Assembly (NCBI RefSeq): GCF_003001935.1
Contig: NZ_PVNG01000016.1
Location: 124,001-188,000 of the forward strand
DNA: 64,000 bases
DNA from: Nonomuraea fuscirosea
GTDB taxonomy: Bacteria > Actinomycetota > Actinomycetes > Streptosporangiales > Streptosporangiaceae
Direction of reading: 5' to 3'
A program made the position numbers and the translations under genes. Below the pieces are notes generated by a model. The model saw nothing but the letters and a program-made list of their open reading frames with translations, did no database searches and was not told where the DNA came from. The first letter of the stretch is position 1, and each line of letters opens with the position of its first letter. Positions 1-8,900 of the stretch are shown here, in pieces.

Positions 1-1151
1 CAGGTGATCAGCTTCTTGTACGCGGGATGCGCCGCCGACCGGTCGACGACGGAGATGTCGCGCGGCGGTTGTGACATGGTCCCGGCGACCTGGAGGGAGT
101 ATTCCTCGGTGGTGAAGTGGTCGCTCAGCAGCTTGCTCGCCACAGCGGCGTTCTTACTGGTCGCCGACAGCCAGTAGTCTCCCGCCTGCGGTGCGTGGTA
201 GGTGGCCACGTCGCCCGGCCCGGGGGTCAGGATGGGCCCCACGCCGAGCTTCGCGCCGAACTCGGGCGCCGCCTTCAGCGCCACGCCGGGGCACCACGGG
301 CCGTCGAAGTAGTAGGCGGCGATCCCGGCGGTCCACCGGGCCCGCGCCACGTCGTCCAGCCAGGAGTTCGCGCCCGGCACGAGCACCTTGTCCTGGCGCA
401 GCGAGACCAGGAACTCGATCACGTCGACGTACTCGTCGGCGTGGAAGGCGTACTCGCCGTCGCGGTACCGGACCCCGCCGGCGCCGGCGAACCCGGCCGC
501 CTGCGCCAGATCGTTGACCTGCTCGCCCAGGCGGTTCGGCATGCCGATGTTCCACACCCAGCCGTACGACTGGCCGCCGCCCGCGCTCTGCGCCTTCCTG
601 GCCGCGGCCCGGAATTCGTCGTACGTCCGCGGCGGCGCCTCCGGGTCCAGCCCGGCCCGTGCGACCAGCTCCTTGTTGAACCACGTCACCGCGGAGTAGG
701 TCTGGTGGCTGAAGATGGGGAAGGCGTAGATCTTGCCGTCGAACGTGTGCAGGCCTTCGATGAGCGAGTCCTCGACCCTGGCCTCGGCCTCCGCGGTGAG
801 CTGCAGCGGCTGCGACCACCCGGCGGCGACGAGCGCCGCGGCGGGCAGGGTGAGGCCGGCGTTGGTACGCAGGTCGGGAAGCTGACCGCTCTGCTTGGCC
901 AGTTGCAGCGCCTGGCCCATCTTCGCGGGGTTGTAGTAGGTGTACTGCACGGGAACGCCGCCGGGGCCCTGGGCGAACGCGGCGAAGATCTCCTTCTTCG
1001 CCGTCTGGAGCTGGTTCTGGTGATCCCACCAGGTCAGCCCCTTGCCTGCGGCGCCACCGCCGCCGCCTCCGCCGCCGCACGCGCTGGTCGCGGCCGCGGC
1101 CGTCAGAGCACCCGCCGCGGCGAGGAACCCTCGCCGAGTCATCGCGGTCAT
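1..1151 (-). CDS. ABC transporter sugar-binding lipoprotein (family 1 SBP), C-terminus outside the window
   Basis: Extracellular solute-binding protein of a carbohydrate ABC importer; it would capture an oligosaccharide at the membrane surface and hand it to the two permeases encoded at 2296-4067. The reverse strand reads MTAMTRRGFLAAAGALTAA, then TSACGG: a twin-arginine motif followed by a lipobox with the acylated Cys at about residue 25, so a Tat-exported lipoprotein. A Gly-rich linker follows, then family 1 SBP sequence (LTWWDHQNQ near residue 39 and a hinge-like KIYAFPIFSHQTYS stretch). The frame stays open to base 1, so about 383 residues are present and the gene is cut by the window edge. 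The start at 1151 has an alternative ATG at 1142. It is divergent from the LacI gene and shares its operator-rich promoter. The ligand cannot be read from sequence; the neighbouring GH2 enzymes suggest a plant-derived oligosaccharide. Confidence 0.88.
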   Translation of the reverse strand, partial: MTAMTRRGFLAAAGALTAAAATSACGGGGGGGGAAGKGLTWWDHQNQLQTAKKEIFAAFAQGPGGVPVQYTYYNPAKMGQALQLAKQSGQLPDLRTNAGLTLPAAALVAAGWSQPLQLTAEAEARVEDSLIEGLHTFDGKIYAFPIFSHQTYSAVTWFNKELVARAGLDPEAPPRTYDEFRAAARKAQSAGGGQSYGWVWNIGMPNRLGEQVNDLAQAAGFAGAGGVRYRDGEYAFHADEYVDVIEFLVSLRQDKVLVPGANSWLDDVARARWTAGIAAYYFDGPWCPGVALKAAPEFGAKLGVGPILTPGPGDVATYHAPQAGDYWLSATSKNAAVASKLLSDHFTTEEYSLQVAGTMSQPPRDISVVDRSAAHPAYKKLIT

Positions 1152-1201
1152 TCGGTCCTGCCTTCCACCACACGGCCCGCCGAAGGGGGTTGTGAGTAAT
1201 G

Positions 1202-1249
1202 TTGCCGCGTGGCAAATTCATTCTTGCCACGCGGCATGCCACGCGGCAA
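1202..1249. promoter_or_regulatory. Triple LacI-family operator in the divergent SBP/LacI promoter
   Basis: Three copies of one 14-bp near-palindrome lie in 48 bp: TTGCCGCGTGGCAA at 1202-1215 (the reverse complement of TTGCCACGCGGCAA), TTGCCACGCGGCAT at 1224-1237 and ATGCCACGCGGCAA at 1236-1249. The last two overlap by two bases. Centres are 22 and 12 bp apart, about two turns and one turn of the helix. They lie between the starts of the SBP gene (1151) and the LacI gene (1292), as expected for autoregulation plus control of the transporter. That the adjacent LacI protein binds them is inferred. Confidence 0.7.
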
Positions 1250-1291
1250 GACTGTCTTCATCAAAAAATGCCGCCGGGAGGGCGAACGAGT

Positions 1292-2299
1292 GTGGTGACC
1301 CAACGAGACGTGGCACGGCTGGCGGGAGTGTCCGTACGCACCGTGTCCAACGTCGTCAACAATTTCGCGTACGTGTCCGAGGAGACCCGCGCCCAGGTGC
1401 AGCGGGCCCTGGACGAGCTGGGCTACCGGCCCAACGTCGCGGCGCGCAGCCTCAACCTGGGGCGGTCCAACCTGCTGGCCCTCGTGCTGCCGCTGGACGT
1501 GCCGTACTTCACCGAACTGGCCGCCCACGTGGTGGACGTGGCGGAGGAGCGCGGCTACACGGTGCTGATCGACCGCACGGAGGGGGTGGCGGAACGCGAG
1601 CGGCAGATCGTCATGCGGCGCGACCGCTCGGCCCTCTTCGACGGGTTCATCTTCAGCCCGCTCGGCCTGAGCGCGGACGAGCTGCGCGACTGGGCGGGCA
1701 ACTGCCCGGCGGTGACGCTGGGCGAGGTGCGGGTGGACGGCGTGGACCACGTCGCGATCGACGACACCGACGCCGCCAGGAGCGCGACCGCGCACCTGGC
1801 CGCGCTGGGCCGGACCAGGATCGCCGCCATCGGCCTGGTGGACCGGCCGACGGGCAACACCGCGGCGCACCGGTCGGCCGGCTACCGCCAGGCGCTGGAG
1901 GAGGCGGGGCTGCCGGTGCTGCCCGAGCTGACCGTGCCGGTGCTGCGCTACCAGCGCCAGGACGGCCGGCAGGCCATGGAGCGGCTGCTCGACCTGGCGC
2001 AGCCGCCGGACGCGGTGTTCTGCTACAACGACCTGCTCGCGCTCGGCGCGATGCGGGCGGTGCTGGCCAGGGGGCTGCGCGTCCCGGAGGACGTGGCCGT
2101 CGTCGGGTTCGACGGCATCGAGGAGGGCCGGTTCGCCACCCCGCCGCTGACCACCATCGTGCCCGACAAGGAGAAGATCGCCGAGCTGGCCGTGAGCCGC
2201 CTGCTGGAGCGCGTCGAAGGCGACCAGAGCCCGCCCGTCCAGCTGGAGGCGCCCTGGCGGCTGATGGTGGACGAGAGCACCGTGGGCACGAGCGGATGA
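1292..2299 (+). CDS. LacI-family transcriptional regulator of the GH2/ABC sugar operon
   Basis: DNA-binding repressor with an N-terminal LacI helix-turn-helix (VTQRDVARLAGVSVRTVSNV, residues 2-21) and a periplasmic-binding-protein-like ligand domain to the C-terminus (LVLPLDVPYFTELAAHVVD; the late VVGFDGIEEGRFATPPLTT stretch is typical). About 335 residues, the normal length. I chose GTG 1292 because GGGAGG lies 9-10 bases upstream and the HTH begins directly after it; ATG 1268 is an in-frame alternative, and further upstream the frame would run through the operators. The stop overlaps the next gene's ATG by 4 bp, so regulator, permeases and hydrolases are probably one operon. The inducer is unknown, presumably the imported sugar. 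Confidence 0.9.
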   Translation: MVTQRDVARLAGVSVRTVSNVVNNFAYVSEETRAQVQRALDELGYRPNVAARSLNLGRSNLLALVLPLDVPYFTELAAHVVDVAEERGYTVLIDRTEGVAERERQIVMRRDRSALFDGFIFSPLGLSADELRDWAGNCPAVTLGEVRVDGVDHVAIDDTDAARSATAHLAALGRTRIAAIGLVDRPTGNTAAHRSAGYRQALEEAGLPVLPELTVPVLRYQRQDGRQAMERLLDLAQPPDAVFCYNDLLALGAMRAVLARGLRVPEDVAVVGFDGIEEGRFATPPLTTIVPDKEKIAELAVSRLLERVEGDQSPPVQLEAPWRLMVDESTVGTSG

Positions 2300-3225
2300 C
2301 GGCCGCGACCCCCGCCGCGGCCCGTCCCCGCCGCGACCGCACCACCCTGTACATCTGGCTCTTCCTGACCCCGACCGTGCTGCTGTACGGCGCGTTCACG
2401 ATCTACCCGATCGTGGGCAGCTACGTCTACTCGCTCACCGACTGGAACGGGTTCGACGCCAGCCCGTCGTTCATCGGCCTGGCCAACTACCGCGAAGTCC
2501 TGGCCGACCCGATGTTCTGGAGCTCGTTCCGGCTGACGCTGGCGTTCATGCTGTTCGCGGTGCCGGCCCAGGTGCTGGCCACCCTGCTGATCGCGATCGT
2601 GCTCAACTCGCCGCGCATGCCGCTGCGCAAGCTGTTCAGGACCGCCCTGTTCCTGCCGGTGGTCACCACGACGGCGATCGTCGGCGTGGTCATGCAGTTC
2701 GTGTTCGACCCGGCCAGCGGCCCGGTGAACCTCGCGCTGGGCGGGGCCGGCCTGGCGCCGGACGGGGTCGACTTCCTCGGCCAGTCCACGACGGCCCTGG
2801 GCACGACGATCGGCGTGTACGTATGGAAGTGGTTCGGCATCACGCTGGTCTACTGGCTGGCCGCGCTGCAGACCGTTCCCCACGAGGTGTACGAGGCGGC
2901 CCGCCTCGACGGGGCCGGCGCGCTGGGCACGCTCCGGTACATCACCATGCCCCTGCTCAAGCCCTTCCTGGTCATCATCACCCTGCTCTCGATCGAGGCG
3001 TCGCTGCAGGTCTTCGACCTCGTCCTGACCATGACCAACGGCGGCCCGTTCTACTCGACCGAGGTGATCGAGGTGTACATCTACCGGTGGGCCTTCGCCG
3101 CGACGGTCCCCCGGCTCGGCTACGCGTCCGCGGCGGCCGTGCTCTTCGGCCTGTTCGTCTGCCTCGTCGGGATGCTGCAACTGCTCGCGATGCGCGCCAC
3201 CCGCAGGACCAGGGGGATGGCGTGA
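2296..3225 (+). CDS. Carbohydrate ABC transporter permease (MalF/UgpA type)
   Basis: Inner-membrane subunit of the sugar importer. 309 residues with about six hydrophobic segments (the first around residues 16-40, YIWLFLTPTVLLYGAFTIYP) and the EAA-loop signature that contacts the ATPase: YEAARLDGAGALGTLRYITM near residues 199-218. The ATG overlaps the LacI stop by 4 bp and the TGA overlaps the next GTG, so translation is coupled. No ATPase gene lies in this cluster; such CUT1 importers often share a multitasking MsiK-type ATPase encoded elsewhere (family knowledge). Confidence 0.92.
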   Translation: MTAATPAAARPRRDRTTLYIWLFLTPTVLLYGAFTIYPIVGSYVYSLTDWNGFDASPSFIGLANYREVLADPMFWSSFRLTLAFMLFAVPAQVLATLLIAIVLNSPRMPLRKLFRTALFLPVVTTTAIVGVVMQFVFDPASGPVNLALGGAGLAPDGVDFLGQSTTALGTTIGVYVWKWFGITLVYWLAALQTVPHEVYEAARLDGAGALGTLRYITMPLLKPFLVIITLLSIEASLQVFDLVLTMTNGGPFYSTEVIEVYIYRWAFAATVPRLGYASAAAVLFGLFVCLVGMLQLLAMRATRRTRGMA

Positions 3226-4067
3226 GCCGCCGGCGCCGGGCGCTGCGCCGGCTGCCCTGGTGGATCGCCGCCGCCGTGCTCGCCATCGGCTGCCTGATCT
3301 GGATCTACCCCTTCCTGTGGATGGTCTCCGCGTCGCTGAAGACGTCGGCCGAGGTGTTCACGAAGGGGCTCGACCTGCTGCCCGGCGACCCCGCGTGGAG
3401 CAACTACGAGCGCGCCTGGGTCGAGGCGGAGTTCGGGAAGTACCTGCTCAACACCGTGATCGTCACGGTGTGCACGGTCGTCGTGGTGGTGGTCCGGTGT
3501 GCCATGACCGGCTACGTCCTGGCCCGCCACGACTTCCGCGGGCGCCGGATCATCATGGGCGTCCTGGTGGCCACGCTGTTCGTCCCCGCCGGGTACACCA
3601 TCATCCCGCTGGTCGACCTGTCCCAGAAGCTCGGCCTGCTCAACTCGCTGACCGGCATGATCGTGGCGATGTCGGGCGCGGCGAACGTGGCGGCGATCCT
3701 GCTCTACTTCGGCTACTTCCGCGGCATCCCCAAGGAGTTGACCGAGGCGGCGCTCATCGACGGCGCCGGGTTCGCCACCGTCTTCTTCCGCGTCATGCTG
3801 CCGCTGGCCAAGCCGGTGACGGCCACGGTCACCGTGCTGACCTTCCTGTCCACCTGGAACGCGTTCTTCCTGCCGCTGGTGTTCACGTTCTCGCGGCCCG
3901 ACCTGCGCACCGTCAGCGTCGGCATGCTCGCGTTCATCGGCGAGAACGCCACCGACTGGTCGGGCATGGCCGCGGCGGCGACGATCTCGCTGCTGCCCGT
4001 CGTCGCCCTGTTCATCGTGCTGCAGCGCTACTTCATCGAAGGCATCGCCGGCGCCGTCAAGTCCTGA
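3222..4067 (+). CDS. Carbohydrate ABC transporter permease (MalG/UgpE type)
   Basis: Second membrane subunit of the importer, 281 residues, starting at GTG 3222 with a 4-bp overlap (GTGA) on the previous gene. An Arg-rich cytoplasmic N-terminus (RRRRALRRL) precedes the first hydrophobic segment; the EAA loop is ELTEAALIDGAGFATVFFRV around residues 174-193, and the C-terminal IVLQRYFIEGIAGAVKS is typical of this subunit. It should pair with the preceding permease and the binding lipoprotein encoded divergently. Confidence 0.92.
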   Translation: MSRRRRALRRLPWWIAAAVLAIGCLIWIYPFLWMVSASLKTSAEVFTKGLDLLPGDPAWSNYERAWVEAEFGKYLLNTVIVTVCTVVVVVVRCAMTGYVLARHDFRGRRIIMGVLVATLFVPAGYTIIPLVDLSQKLGLLNSLTGMIVAMSGAANVAAILLYFGYFRGIPKELTEAALIDGAGFATVFFRVMLPLAKPVTATVTVLTFLSTWNAFFLPLVFTFSRPDLRTVSVGMLAFIGENATDWSGMAAAATISLLPVVALFIVLQRYFIEGIAGAVKS

Positions 4068-4115
4068 CCCGCTCCCCGTTCCCATCTCCCCGTCCCCATC
4101 CAGAAAGTGAGCACC

Positions 4116-5933
4116 ATGTCCGTGCATCCCGCCGTCCCCCGCCCCGAGTACCCGCGCCCCCAGTTCGTCCGCGCCGCCTGGCAGTGCCTCAACGGGACCT
4201 GGCAGTTCGAGCGGGACCCCGGTGACTCGGGCCTGGAACGGGGGCTGCTCGACCGGGACCTGACCGGCGAGATCGTCGTGCCGTTCTGCCCGGAGTCCGA
4301 GCTGTCCGGCGTCGGCGACCCGGACTTCCACGCCGCCGTGTGGTACCGCCGCACCGTCCGGGTGCCGCAGGACTGGGCGGGGCAGCGGGTCCTGCTGCAC
4401 TTCCAGGCGGTGGACCACGACGCCACGGTGTGGGTGGACGGCGTCGAGGCCGGCCGGCACCGGGGCGGCTTCACCCCGTTCTCCTGCGACCTGGCCGCCG
4501 CGGCCGACCCGGCGCACACGTACACCGTGGTCGTCCGCGCCCGCGACCCGCGCGGCGGTCCCCAGGCGCGGGGCAAGCAGGCCACCAGCTACGAGGGCCG
4601 CGGCGCGCACTACGGCCGCACCACCGGCATCTGGCAGACCGTGTGGTGCGAGCCGGTGCCCGCCGTGCGCCTCGGCCGGCCGCGGATCACGCCCAGCGTC
4701 GCCGCGTCCGCGTTCCGGATCACCGTGCCGGTGACGGTCGCGGCGCCGGCCGGCCGCGCGGGACACCAGGTGCGGGTGACGGTGTCGGACCAGAACGGCG
4801 AGGTCGCGACCGCGCGGGCGCGCGCCGACGTCGACCTCGCCCCCGAGCTTTGGCTGCCGCTGCCGGCCGATCGGGTCCGCCTGTGGTCCCCCGAGGACCC
4901 CCACCTGTACGACCTGCGCGTCGACCTGCTCGACGGTGACGGCGCCGTCGCCGACACCGCGGACAGCTACGCCGGGCTGCGCTCGGTCAGCATCGACGGG
5001 AAGGCGGTGCTGCTCAACGGCCAGGTGCGCTTCCAGCGGCTCGTGCTCGACCAGGGCTTCTACCCCGACGGCCTGATGACCGCGCCCACGGACGAGGCCC
5101 TGCGCCACGACATCGACCTCGCCGTGGCCGCCGGCTTCAACGGCGCCAGGCTGCACCAGAAGGTGTTCGAGGAGCGGTACCTGTACCACGCCGACCGGGC
5201 CGGCTTCCTGGTCTGGGGCGAGTTCGGCGACTGGGGCGCCAACATGCAGGGCCCCGCGGGCGACAACCAGCAGCCGACCGCGTCGTTCGTCACCCAGTGG
5301 GTGGAGGCGGTCGAGCGCGACTACTCCCACCCGTCCATCGTCGGCTGGTGCCCGCTCAACGAGACCTGGCAGCGGATGCACGACCGGATCACCGTGCTCG
5401 ACGACGTCACCTGGGGCATGTACCTGGCCACGAAGGCGGCCGACCAGACCCGTCCCGTGGTCGACGCCTCCGGCTACGCGCACCGGGTGCCCGGCGCCGA
5501 CGTCTACGACTCCCACTGCTACGAGCAGGATCCCGAGCGGTTCGGCAAGCTGATGAAGGGCCTGGCGGACGGCACCCCGTACGTCAACGCCGACCCCGAC
5601 GGGACCGCCTGGTCGGTGCCGTACGCGGGGCAGCCGTACTTCTGCAGCGAGTTCGGCGGCATCTGGTGGAACCCGGAGGCGCGCCCCGACGAGAGCTCCT
5701 GGGGATACGGCGAACGCCCCACCAGCGAGGAGGAGCTCCAGGAGCGCTTCGCCGGGCTGGTCGCGGTCCTGCTGGACGACCCGGGGATGTTCGGCTACTG
5801 CTACACGCAGCTGACCGACGTCTTCCAGGAGCAGAACGGCGTCTACCGGTTCGACCGGTCGAGCAAGCTGGACGTCTCCCGCATCCGCGCGGCCCAGCTG
5901 CGCCCGGCCGCGATCGAGCAGGACGAGCGGTGA
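4116..5933 (+). CDS. Glycoside hydrolase family 2 enzyme, probably cytoplasmic
   Basis: Retaining beta-glycosidase of the beta-galactosidase/glucuronidase/mannosidase superfamily, 605 residues. Sugar-binding jelly roll first (PQFVRAAWQCLNGTWQFERD near residues 13-32; AVWYRRTVRVP), then an immunoglobulin-like segment and a TIM barrel. Probable acid/base is Glu416 in HPSIVGWCPLNETW and probable nucleophile Glu512 in YFCSEFGG. No signal peptide, so it probably acts on imported oligosaccharides. ATG 4116 was preferred over GTG 4107 because an AGAAAGTGAG purine stretch precedes it. It follows the permeases by 48 bp and its TGA overlaps the next gene's GTG. Substrate not predictable; beta-galactoside, beta-glucuronide or beta-mannoside are all possible. 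Confidence 0.88.
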   Translation: MSVHPAVPRPEYPRPQFVRAAWQCLNGTWQFERDPGDSGLERGLLDRDLTGEIVVPFCPESELSGVGDPDFHAAVWYRRTVRVPQDWAGQRVLLHFQAVDHDATVWVDGVEAGRHRGGFTPFSCDLAAAADPAHTYTVVVRARDPRGGPQARGKQATSYEGRGAHYGRTTGIWQTVWCEPVPAVRLGRPRITPSVAASAFRITVPVTVAAPAGRAGHQVRVTVSDQNGEVATARARADVDLAPELWLPLPADRVRLWSPEDPHLYDLRVDLLDGDGAVADTADSYAGLRSVSIDGKAVLLNGQVRFQRLVLDQGFYPDGLMTAPTDEALRHDIDLAVAAGFNGARLHQKVFEERYLYHADRAGFLVWGEFGDWGANMQGPAGDNQQPTASFVTQWVEAVERDYSHPSIVGWCPLNETWQRMHDRITVLDDVTWGMYLATKAADQTRPVVDASGYAHRVPGADVYDSHCYEQDPERFGKLMKGLADGTPYVNADPDGTAWSVPYAGQPYFCSEFGGIWWNPEARPDESSWGYGERPTSEEELQERFAGLVAVLLDDPGMFGYCYTQLTDVFQEQNGVYRFDRSSKLDVSRIRAAQLRPAAIEQDER

Positions 5934-8900
5934 GCCGTACGCCCTTACGGCGGCGCCTGGCGCTCGCCGTCGCGTTGATCAGCGCCGGGACGCTGCTGGC
6001 GGCGACCACGCCCGCGGTCGCCGCCGCCCCGCGACCGGCGACCGCCCCCGCCGTCCCAGAGGCGACGACCGAGGTCAGCGGCCGGGTGGTGGACGCCCGC
6101 ACCGGCGCGTCGGTCGAAGGGGCGAGCGTGCACGCCTCGCGGACCACCGCCTTCGCCACGACCGGGCGGGACGGCGCCTTCGTCCTGACCGACGTGCCCG
6201 GGAGCGCCGCCCTGGTGATCGCCGCCAAGGAGGGGTACGCCTTCGCGTCCGCTCCCGCCGGCCGGGCGGTCACCCTGAAGCTGGCCCGTGACACCGATCC
6301 GGCCCGCTCGGAGTACCCGCGCCCCGACGCCGACCGGCGGCCGTTCACCGGCGGCGACTGGCTGTCGCTGAACGGCACCTGGTCGTTCGACTTCGATCCC
6401 GGCGACGTGGGGGAGCGGGAGCGGTGGTTCGATCCCCGCCACGCGTTCGGCAAGGCCGTCCGGGTGCCGTTCGGCTACCAGTCGCTCGCCGCGTGGGGCG
6501 AGGAGGAGCTGGCGACCAAGGAGATCTTCCGCAGCGCCTTCTCCCGCTATCGCGGCACGGTCTGGTACCGGCGCACCTTCACCGTTCCGAAGAACTTCTC
6601 CGGCTCGGAGGTGCGGCTGCGCATCGGCGCGGCGGACTGGGGCGCGGCGGTCTGGCTGGACGGCGAGCCCGTGCTGCCGTACTCCGGCGACGGCTACACC
6701 GAGATCAGCGCCGGGCTCGGCGCTCTCGCGCCGGGCTCGTCGCACACGGTGACGATCCGGGTGGTGGCGCCGCCGACGACGGCGGACTCCCCGTACCCGA
6801 TGGGCAAGCAGACGGGGGAGCCCAACGGGGCGGACACCGGCTGGTTCAGCGACGTCGGCGGCATCTGGCAGTCGGTGTGGATCGAGCCCTACGCCGGCGC
6901 GCGGCTCACGCGGACCCGGGTGACACCCGAGCTGACGTTCGAAGGGGACGCGCGCACCCCGTCTGCGGCGAGCGCGCGGATCGACGTCGCCGGCACAGGC
7001 GCGGGCACAGGCGCGGGCACAGTCGGCGTCACCGTGAAGGACCCGCGCGGCAAGGTCGTCGGCACCGCCGAGGTGCGGCTCAGCGACGGCGAGGGCACGG
7101 CCACGATCCCGATCGAGCGTCCACGCCTGTGGGAGCCGGACGATCCGGCCCTCTACACCGCCGACATCCGGCTGGGCGCCGGCGAGGGAGTCCGCGCCAC
7201 GTTCGGGCTGCGCAAGATCGAACGCGCGTGGGCGCCCGGACACACCGGCGAATACCAGTACGTCCACCTCAACAACCGGCCGATCTACCTGCGGGGCGTC
7301 CTCGACCAGGGCTACAACCCGTGGGGCCTCTACACCTACACCGGAGTCACCGCCGGACCCGACCTGCGTACCGGGACCGAGGCCGACCCGGGCCGCGGCT
7401 CCATCCTGCTCGACCTGAAGAACGCCAAGAGGCTCGGCTTCAACGTGATCAGGAACCACCTCAAGGTCAACGAGCCCGCCTACTACCACTGGGCGGACCG
7501 GCTCGGGCTGATGATCTGGTACGACCTGCCCAACGCGGGCTGGCACTCCCTGGGCCCGGAGGCTGAGCGGCTGTTCGAGGGGCTGCTGCGCAACACGTTC
7601 GCGCGTGACCACAACCACCCGTCGATCGTGATCTGGACGATGTTCAACGAGTCGTGGGGCATCAACGAGGAGCCGTGGCAGCAGCCGATCCCGCCGCGGG
7701 CGTTCCCGTACGTGCGCAGGATGGTCCAGGTCGCGCGCGACCTCGACCCGTCACGGCTGATCGTCGACAACTCCGCCTGCTGCCAGAACGGCCACCTCGA
7801 CACCGACCTGAACGACTTCCACTACTACCTGTCCACCTACGACGAGTGGAAGAAGCTGCTCGACGGGTTCGCCGCCCAGGTCCGGCCCGGCTCCAGCTGG
7901 AACTTCGACGACGGCGCCCAGAGCGGGCAGCCGTGGCTCAACTCCGAGTTCGCCGTCAAGTCCGGTCAGTTCCCGCACACGGCGAGCCTCTTCCGCGCCT
8001 ATCCCAAGCTCAACGGCTACGTCGGCGTCCAGCTGGCCGAGACCGAGCAGGAGGTGCAGAGCCCGGTCACCTTCGACCGGCAGCCGAACGAGCCGGAGTT
8101 CGTCGACCATCGCGGCCGGCGCCGGGGCATCGAGATGTTCCAGGGCGACGACGCGATCTCGCTGATGGGCAGGTCGGCACGGACCGTCGACCGCGGCGGT
8201 GAGATCGAGGTCCCGGTCAAGATCAGCCACTTCAGCGACACCGACCTGTCCCGGGCAACACTCCGGTGGAAGATCGGCGGATACGACGCCCAGGGCCGCT
8301 GGATCGCCGCCGCCGGCGGCGGTTCCCGGCCGGTCGCCCCCGCCCGCTACACCGTCACCGACGCCGGCGTCGTGACGGCCACCGTGCCCGGCGAACTGCT
8401 GACCGGGTACGTGTGGATCTGGCTCGACGCCGATGGCCGGACGGCCGCCGAGAACACCCTCACCTTCGACACCCCGGCCCCCGGCGGCGGCTTCTCTCCC
8501 GGCGCCGTGAGCGCCCAGGAGTGGACCGGCGGGGCGCAGGCCCAGACCACCGGCGGCGCGGACTGGGTCACCGGCCACGGCCGCGGCTACTTCGAGTACG
8601 AGGTCGAGGTGCCCAAGACCGCCGCCCGATCGGGGGCGACCCTGATCGCGGAGGTCGCCTCCGCCCAGTCCCGCGGCTGGTACGACCCCAACAACGTGAC
8701 CACCGCCCGCCGCAACCCCACCCGCCTCACCGTGTCCGTCGACGGCAGCCCGCTGCCGGCGATCGAGCTGCCCGACGATCCCCACGGCCCGACGGCGCTG
8801 GCCGGCCGATCACGCGGCTCGCTCACGGGCGACTTCGGCAACCGCTACGGGTACCGCGTGGCCGTCCCGATCCCGGCGCGGCGGCTCGGCGACGCCCGTA

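Noticed and set aside
1042..2299. Long overlapping open frames in other phases across the LacI and permease genes
   Set aside because: Arg/Pro/Ala/Gly-rich translations without motifs; shadows of the GC-rich third positions of the real genes.
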